Origin: Clostridia bacterium
Lineage (GTDB): Bacteria > Bacillota_A > Clostridia > Christensenellales > Aristaeellaceae
Assembly: GCA_017432405.1 (NCBI GenBank)
Contig: JAFRJF010000041.1
Location: 1-9,293, forward strand
Length of the DNA: 9,293 bases
Direction of reading: 5' to 3'
Shown here: positions 5,097 to 9,293 of the stretch, piece after piece
Layout of the letters: every line of letters starts with the position of its first letter
Position numbering within the stretch: the stretch's first letter is position 1
Program-made: the position numbers and the translations under genes
The notes under the pieces: generated by a model
Told to the model about the DNA's origin: nothing
Seen by the model: the letters and a program-made list of their open reading frames with translations, nothing else
Databases searched by the model: none

Positions 5097-6113
5097 ATGA
5101 CAGCCTTTTTTGTCAATCTGTTGACCTGGATCAACAACCTGGTGGGAAACTACGGCTGGTCGATCGTCGTGTTCACACTGCTGATCCGCCTGGTTCTGCT
5201 GCCCCTGGACATCAAGAGCAAGAAGAGCATGCGCGCCATGACCAAGATTCAGCCGAAGGTCCAGGCGCTTCAGAAGAAGTACGCCAACGACAAGGAAAAG
5301 CTGAACCAGAAGACCATGGAGCTGTATCGCAAGGAGCACGTCAGCCCCACCGCGGGCTGCCTGCCGATGCTGATCTCGCTGCCGATCCTGTGGATCATGT
5401 TCTCGGCCATGCGCACGCTGGGCAACGAATACACGATCCAGATGCTGCTGAACATGAAGGAAACCGGCAAGTCGCTGGAGATCGCCGACCTGAGGTCGAT
5501 GGGCTACAGCTGGCTGTGGATCAAGAACGTGTTCCAGCCCGACTCCTTCTTCGCCACCATACTGCCCGCGGTGGGCAGCAACCTGCGCATGATCCAGCCG
5601 GTGAAGAGCTCGGCCGTACTGACGGCGGAGAACATCAACGCGGCGCTGGAGTTTTTGAAGTCCAGCGAGTATTCCGCGATGGCCTCCAACCTGATCCCGG
5701 CGAGCGCCTTTACCGTGCAGAACATCAATTTCCTGTTCATCAACACCACGCTGACGATTCCCAATTCCATCGCCAATCTGTTCCAGTACGGTAACGGCCT
5801 GTTCATACTGCCCCTGCTGGCAGGCGGCAGCCAGTTCTTCATGACCAAGATCATGAACGGCAAGCAGACCCCGGAGCAGAAGGAGCTGCAGGCAGCCCAG
5901 CAGGCCGACCAGACCAACCCGATGAACAGCCCGGTCATGAAGTGGTTCTTCCCGCTGTTCTCGGTGTGGATCTGCGCCACGTCCAACGCCGCGTTCTCCA
6001 TCTACTGGATGGCGGCCAACGTGATCCAGATCGTGCAGCAGCTGGCTGTGAACTATTGGTTTGAGCGCCAGGACGCCAAGGCCGCCGCGCTCGAGCCGAA
6101 TACCGACGAATGA
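5097..6113 (+). CDS. yidC: Membrane protein insertase YidC/Oxa1 (SpoIIIJ type)
   Basis: YidC inserts and folds membrane proteins, alone or with SecYEG. The frame is 338 residues. The first helix (about 20-39) carries R31 in IVVFTLLIRLVLLPL, the Arg of the hydrophilic groove. A basic cytoplasmic hairpin (40-88) follows, then helix two, LPMLISLPILWIMFSAM (89-105). After WLWIKN (139-144) comes an external loop of roughly 80 residues, then FILPLLAGGSQFFMTKIM (236-253) and the last helices with IYWMAANVIQIVQQL. Usual Gram-positive members are about 220-260 residues and lack this loop. There is no lipobox or cleavable signal at the N-terminus. TGGAGG (5084-5089) lies 7 nt before the ATG. jag follows after 31 nt, as is standard. 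Confidence 0.95.
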   Translation: MTAFFVNLLTWINNLVGNYGWSIVVFTLLIRLVLLPLDIKSKKSMRAMTKIQPKVQALQKKYANDKEKLNQKTMELYRKEHVSPTAGCLPMLISLPILWIMFSAMRTLGNEYTIQMLLNMKETGKSLEIADLRSMGYSWLWIKNVFQPDSFFATILPAVGSNLRMIQPVKSSAVLTAENINAALEFLKSSEYSAMASNLIPASAFTVQNINFLFINTTLTIPNSIANLFQYGNGLFILPLLAGGSQFFMTKIMNGKQTPEQKELQAAQQADQTNPMNSPVMKWFFPLFSVWICATSNAAFSIYWMAANVIQIVQQLAVNYWFERQDAKAAALEPNTDE

Positions 6114-6144
6114 AACACAATATCAGTTAAGGAGGCAATGTGCC

Positions 6145-7116
6145 TTGAGATCCATTGAAGCCAGTGGCAAGACGGTAAAGGACGCCATCAGGAACGGCCT
6201 GGCCGAGCTGGGATGCGATTCTGACGACGTCGATATTCAGGTAATAGAAATGGGCAGCCCCGGACTCTTCGGCATGTTCGGAAAGCCCGCCAAGGTCCGC
6301 CTGACGGTGAAGGCCGGCGATCCGGCGCTGGAGATCGAGATGCCGGTGCTGTCGCTGGACGCCGCCGGCGGCCGCAAGCCCAAGCAGGAGAAGCGCAAGG
6401 CGGAAAAGCCCGCCCCCAAGGTGGAAAAGCCCGAGCCCAAGGCCGAGAAGCCCGTGCAGAAGGCCGCGCCGGCCCAGGAGGAGGAGACGGCCACCGAGGA
6501 AGAGGAGGCCCCGAAGAAGAGCCGCAACCGCAGGCGTCGCCGCGGCGGCGCGAGGAACGCCGAGGCTGCGGAGGGCGTTGAGAACGCCGCCGCCGAGGGC
6601 CAGGACGCCCCGGCGCCCGCCCCTATCATCGAGCACGAGCCCTTCGTGCCCACCCCCCTGGAGGCGCAGTCCGACGAGGCGAAGAAGGCCAGTGCCTTCC
6701 TGTCCGGCCTGACCGAGCGCATGGGCGTGCCCGTGGCGATCGAGCTGCAGGAGACCGAGGAGCAGCTGCGCATGCAGATGACCGGCGAGGGCATGAGCCT
6801 GCTGATCGGCCGCCGGGGCGAGACCCTGGACGCGCTGCAGTATCTGACCAGCCTGAACATCAACCGGGGCCGCGAGGAATACCTGCGCGTCTCCATCGAC
6901 ACCGAGAATTACCGCGCCAAGCGCGAGGAGGCCCTGCGCAAGCTGGCCATCCGCATGGCGGGCCGGGCCAAGAAGAGCGGCCGCCGCGTGGCGCTGGAGC
7001 CCATGAACCCCTACGAGCGCCGCATCCTGCACTCCGCGCTGCAGGACGATCCGGACGTCACCACCCACTCCGAGGGCGAAGAGCCCTATCGCCGGGTGAT
7101 CATCACGCTGAAATAG
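6145..7116 (+). CDS. jag: Jag/KhpB (EloR) RNA-binding protein, Jag_N-KH-R3H
   Basis: This 323-residue cytoplasmic RNA-binding protein is linked in Firmicutes to cell elongation and division control. The Jag_N domain (about 1-55) contains GSPGLFGMFGKPAKVRL. A long low-complexity linker (about 65-180) of KPE/AEKP repeats, an acidic block and an Arg run (NRRRRRGG) follows. Next come the KH domain with its GRRG loop (222-225) in LLIGRRGETLDALQYL, and the R3H domain with R292 and H296 in ERRILHSAL. The start is TTG 6145, with TAAGGAGG (6128-6135) 9 nt upstream; ATG 6138 is out of frame. Starting further upstream would overlap yidC and add non-family residues. It is the last gene of the operon, ahead of a strong terminator. 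Confidence 0.93.
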   Translation: MRSIEASGKTVKDAIRNGLAELGCDSDDVDIQVIEMGSPGLFGMFGKPAKVRLTVKAGDPALEIEMPVLSLDAAGGRKPKQEKRKAEKPAPKVEKPEPKAEKPVQKAAPAQEEETATEEEEAPKKSRNRRRRRGGARNAEAAEGVENAAAEGQDAPAPAPIIEHEPFVPTPLEAQSDEAKKASAFLSGLTERMGVPVAIELQETEEQLRMQMTGEGMSLLIGRRGETLDALQYLTSLNINRGREEYLRVSIDTENYRAKREEALRKLAIRMAGRAKKSGRRVALEPMNPYERRILHSALQDDPDVTTHSEGEEPYRRVIITLK

Positions 7117-7127
7117 GCGCGGCGATG

Positions 7128-7162
7128 CAAAAGCCCCGAGGCAACAGGCCTCGGGGCTTTTG
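7128..7162 (+). terminator. Intrinsic terminator of the rpmH-jag operon
   Basis: Bases 7128-7142 pair with 7148-7162 in a 15-bp stem with a five-base loop. The GC core CCCCGAGG/CCTCGGGG is flanked by AAAA and TTTT. It starts 12 nt after the jag stop. The TTTT tail is short but sits directly after the GC core, a standard form. Confidence 0.9.
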
Positions 7163-7254
7163 AGTGGGGAAGGGGAAAATCCTGCATAAGTAATCTCAAA
7201 CAAGCATATTTATACATAAACTGCGCATATTACGTTAATTGTCGTGAATACGGC

Positions 7255-7283
7255 TTGCATTTTAGCGCATAACGATGTATAAT
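7255..7283 (+). promoter_or_regulatory. Promoter of the amino acid ABC transporter operon
   Basis: TTGCAT (7255-7260) and TATAAT (7278-7283) are separated by 17 bp, with AT-rich sequence upstream (7195-7250). The leader is about 45 nt and contains CGGAG-ATCA-CTCCG (7298-7311), a small inverted repeat near the transcription start that could be an operator or mRNA hairpin. Confidence 0.88.
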
Positions 7284-7333
7284 CGGGTCGATTCAAACGG
7301 AGATCACTCCGCGATAAAATGGAGGTACATACA

Positions 7334-8089
7334 ATGAAGAAGCTCATCGCACTGGTCATCGTCGCAATGTTCGCGCTGACCGCCTTCGCCGCGCTGGCCG
7401 AGAACGGCACGCTGACGATGTGCACCAACGCCCAGTTCCCGCCCTACGAGTTCTACGGTGACGATGGCGAGACCATCGTCGGCATCGATGCCGATATCGC
7501 CCGGGCCATCTGCGAGAAGATCGGCTACACGCTGGAGATCAAGGACATCGACTTTGACGCCTGCATTCCCGGTGTCAAGGAGCACAAGTTCGATTTCGCC
7601 GCCGCCGGCATGACCGTGACCGAGGAGCGCAAGGAAATGGTGCAGTTCACCGACACCTATGCCACCGGCATCCAGGTGGTCATCGTGCCCGAGGACTCCG
7701 CGTTCACCAGCATCGACGACATCGTTGCCGCCAACGGCTCCGCGAAGATCGGCGTGCAGGCCGGCACCACCGGCGCCCTGTACTGCACCTGGGACTATGA
7801 GGACGAGGGCAAGGGCGAGGTGCACGCCTACAAGTCCGGCGGCGCCGCCGTGGCCGCGCTGCAGGCCGGCAAGGAGGATTGCGTGGTCATCGACAACGAG
7901 CCTGCCAAGAACTTCGTCGCCCAGAACGAGGGCCTGAAGATCCTGGAGACCGCCTACACCACCGAGGATTATGCCATGGCCTTCGCCAAGGACAGCGAGG
8001 TCTATGAGGCCTTCAACGCCGCGCTGGCCGAGCTGATCGCCGACGGTACCGTGCAGGGCATCATCGACCAGTATATCCCCGCCGAATAA
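7334..8089 (+). CDS. Polar amino acid ABC transporter substrate-binding protein
   Basis: This 251-residue extracytoplasmic protein of the SBP_bac_3 family captures an amino acid and delivers it to the permease. A signal peptide (1-22: KK, a hydrophobic core, then ALA) ends at a probable signal peptidase I site before E23. FPPYEFYGDDG and VGIDADIARAICEKIGY are the usual family start, FDFAAAGMTVTEERKEMVQF is the hinge-proximal signature, and ALQAGKEDCVVIDNEPAKNFV completes the second lobe. There is no lipobox Cys, whereas Gram-positive binding proteins are usually lipoproteins. ATG 7334 has GGAGG (7321-7325) 8 nt upstream; the in-frame ATG 7319 overlaps that site. It is the first gene of the operon. 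The substrate cannot be told from sequence alone. Confidence 0.93.
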   Translation: MKKLIALVIVAMFALTAFAALAENGTLTMCTNAQFPPYEFYGDDGETIVGIDADIARAICEKIGYTLEIKDIDFDACIPGVKEHKFDFAAAGMTVTEERKEMVQFTDTYATGIQVVIVPEDSAFTSIDDIVAANGSAKIGVQAGTTGALYCTWDYEDEGKGEVHAYKSGGAAVAALQAGKEDCVVIDNEPAKNFVAQNEGLKILETAYTTEDYAMAFAKDSEVYEAFNAALAELIADGTVQGIIDQYIPAE

Positions 8090-8105
8090 ACGAACATCCA
8101 TCCCA

Positions 8106-8136
8106 CAGGCAGGGGGGCAGCATTGCCCCCTGTTTG
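8106..8136 (+). other. Intercistronic hairpin after the binding-protein gene
   Basis: CAGGCAGGGGGGCA (8106-8119) pairs with TGCCCCCTGTTTG (8124-8136) around a GCAT loop, with one bulged G and two G-T pairs. No good T-run follows. Such hairpins often protect binding-protein mRNA or terminate partially, so that more binding protein than permease is made. Confidence 0.55.
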
Positions 8137-8158
8137 TGCGTAAAAAGGGGGACTCATT

Positions 8159-8884
8159 TTGGCATGGTTTGAAGACCTCAAGCGCCAGTTTGACATCAAC
8201 TTCATACAGCGCAATCGCTGGCGTTTCATCACCACCGGCCTGGGCAATACGCTGCTGATCACCTTCTTTTCCCTGTTGCTGGGCCTGGTGATCGGCATCG
8301 TGATCGCCGGGGTGCGGTCCACCTACGACAAGACGGCCGACACGGCCCGACCCACCTTCGGCAGGAAGGTGCTGGGCTTCTTCAACGGCTTCTGCAAGGT
8401 CTACCTGACCGTGCTGCGCGGCACGCCCGTTGTGGTCCAGCTGATGATCATCTGCCTGGTGATCTTCTCCTGGAGCGACAACGGCGTGGCGCTGGCCTCG
8501 CTGGCCTTTGGACTGAACTCCGGCGCCTACGTGGCGGAGATCTTTCGCGGCGGCATCATGTCCATCGACAACGGCCAGTTCGAAGCCGGCCGCAGCCTGG
8601 GCTTCAATTATTTTCAGACCATGCGCCATGTGGTGCTGCCCCAGGTGTTCAAAAACGTGCTGCCGGCGCTGATGAACGAGTTCATCGCCCTGCTGAAGGA
8701 GACCTCCGTCGCCGGCTATGCGGCCGTGCGCGACCTGACCTATGGCGGCAATACCATCGCAGGCCAGACTTACAACTTTTTCATGCCGCTGATTGCCGTG
8801 GCGCTGATCTACCTGGCGCTGGTGATGTTCCTGACCTGGGTCGTGGGCAGGGTGGAGAGGAGGCTGAGAAGCAGTGACCACTGA
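8159..8884 (+). CDS. Amino acid ABC transporter permease (HisM/GlnP family)
   Basis: This 241-residue inner membrane subunit forms the translocation path of the importer. The first long helix pair region TGLGNTLLITFFSLLLGLVI (about 27-46) is the family start, LRGTPVVVQLMI follows, and EAGRSLG...VVLPQ (142-162) is the EAA loop that contacts the ATPase. The C-terminus IYLALVMFLTWVVGRVERRL is typical. The segment between the first helix and LRGTP (RSTYDKTADTARPTFGRKV) is longer than in E. coli HisM. The start is TTG 8159, with AAGGGGG (8145-8151) 7 nt upstream; ATG 8164 is out of frame. The 69-nt gap after the binding protein holds a hairpin. The end overlaps the ATPase start by 11 bp. A single permease gene suggests a homodimer. 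Confidence 0.93.
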   Translation: MAWFEDLKRQFDINFIQRNRWRFITTGLGNTLLITFFSLLLGLVIGIVIAGVRSTYDKTADTARPTFGRKVLGFFNGFCKVYLTVLRGTPVVVQLMIICLVIFSWSDNGVALASLAFGLNSGAYVAEIFRGGIMSIDNGQFEAGRSLGFNYFQTMRHVVLPQVFKNVLPALMNEFIALLKETSVAGYAAVRDLTYGGNTIAGQTYNFFMPLIAVALIYLALVMFLTWVVGRVERRLRSSDH

Positions 8885-9293
8885 CGTGCTGATTCGCGTG
8901 GAGAACCTGGAAAAGCAGTTCGGCGAGAGCATCCACGCGCTCAACGGCGTGAACGCCGAGATCAAGCGGGGCGAGGTGGTGGTGGTCATCGGGCCCTCCG
9001 GCTCCGGCAAGTCCACCTTCCTGCGCTGCCTGAACCTGCTGGAAATGCCCACCGCGGGCACCATCACCTTTGAGGGCGTGGACATCACCGACCCCAAGGT
9101 GAACATCAACCGCCACCGCCAGAAGATGGGCATGGTGTTCCAGCACTTCAACCTGTTCCCCAACATGACGGTGCTGAAGAACATGACCGTCGCCCCGGTG
9201 ACCCTTCATAAGAAGACGAAGGAGGCCGCCGAGGCCATGGCCAAGCAGCTGTTGGACCGCGTGGGGCTGCTGGACCGGGCCGAGGCCTATCCG
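8874..9293 (+). CDS. Amino acid ABC transporter ATP-binding protein (partial, 5' end)
   Basis: This is the N-terminal 140 codons of the ATPase that powers the importer; the gene runs off the window. The Walker A motif GPSGSGKST is at residues 40-48, LRCLNLLEMPTAGTI is typical of the GlnQ/HisP group, and the Q-loop Gln is at 90 in GMVFQHFNLFPNMTVL. Walker B and the ABC signature lie beyond the edge. GTG 8874 is chosen because AGGAGG (8858-8863) lies 10 nt upstream; GTG 8886 would be 22 nt away. The start overlaps the permease stop, indicating translational coupling. Confidence 0.95.
   Translation, partial: MTTDVLIRVENLEKQFGESIHALNGVNAEIKRGEVVVVIGPSGSGKSTFLRCLNLLEMPTAGTITFEGVDITDPKVNINRHRQKMGMVFQHFNLFPNMTVLKNMTVAPVTLHKKTKEAAEAMAKQLLDRVGLLDRAEAYP

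Noticed and set aside
6061..6144. Upstream extension of jag overlapping yidC
   Set aside because: It gives non-family residues, and a strong TAAGGAGG sits before TTG 6145, where Jag_N begins.
6127..7203. 358-codon minus-strand frame opposite jag
   Set aside because: Leu/Gly-rich shadow of the repetitive jag linker, with no domain and no binding site; it also runs through the jag terminator.
7319..7333. Earlier ATG for the binding protein
   Set aside because: This ATG overlaps the GGAGG site that serves ATG 7334 and would spoil the signal peptide start.
7304..9184. 626-codon open frame on the minus strand across the ABC transporter genes
   Set aside because: It is antisense to three clearly recognised genes, has low-complexity Gly/His/Ala/Val-rich composition, and arises from GC-rich codon bias.

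Overview
The window looks like chromosomal DNA of an anaerobic, GC-rich Firmicutes-type bacterium. The evidence is the tail of an oxygen-sensitive class III ribonucleotide reductase, a DUF3786-type protein, sigma-A-like promoters with 17-bp spacers, strong AAGGAGG-type ribosome binding sites, frequent TTG/GTG starts, and the rpmH-rnpA-yidD-yidC-jag gene order. Placement in Clostridia, perhaps an uncultured Christensenellales-like lineage, is a low-confidence guess from protein style. No mobile element, CRISPR array, tRNA or rRNA was found.

Region by region. (1) 3-671 is the 3' end of nrdD, carrying the glycyl-radical segment, an Ala-rich linker and a fused redoxin domain with a CPNC site. (2) 784-1916 is an acyltransferase gene with its own promoter. 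It is AT-richer than its neighbours and has an odd leader. (3) 1963-3602 is a two-gene unit: a thioredoxin-reductase-like flavoprotein and a DUF3786-like protein. A 19-bp bidirectional terminator lies inside the end of the second reading frame. (4) 3535-3762 on the minus strand is a small HPr-fold protein with Gln at the usual phospho-His position and the regulatory Ser kept, as in Crh. (5) 3993-7162 is the rpmH-rnpA-yidD-yidC-jag operon, with a strong promoter, a structured leader and a strong terminator. No dnaA is adjacent. (6) 7255-9293 is a polar amino acid ABC importer operon: binding protein, permease and the first 140 codons of the ATPase, which runs off the window.

How they work together. 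NrdD makes dNTPs anaerobically, and its fused redoxin may take electrons from a thioredoxin reductase such as the one 1.3 kb downstream. That link is inference. The rpmH cluster covers ribosomal protein L34, the RNase P protein, membrane protein insertion (YidD, YidC) and an RNA-binding protein (Jag/KhpB). The importer takes up an amino acid that the sequence does not identify.

The most interesting items are the in-frame terminator in the DUF3786 gene (possible non-stop mRNA), the Crh-like HPr, the thioredoxin reductase without canonical NADPH motifs, a His-rich ten-codon micro-ORF just before yidC, the long external loop of YidC, and a binding protein with no lipobox. No wholly new multi-gene system is evident.
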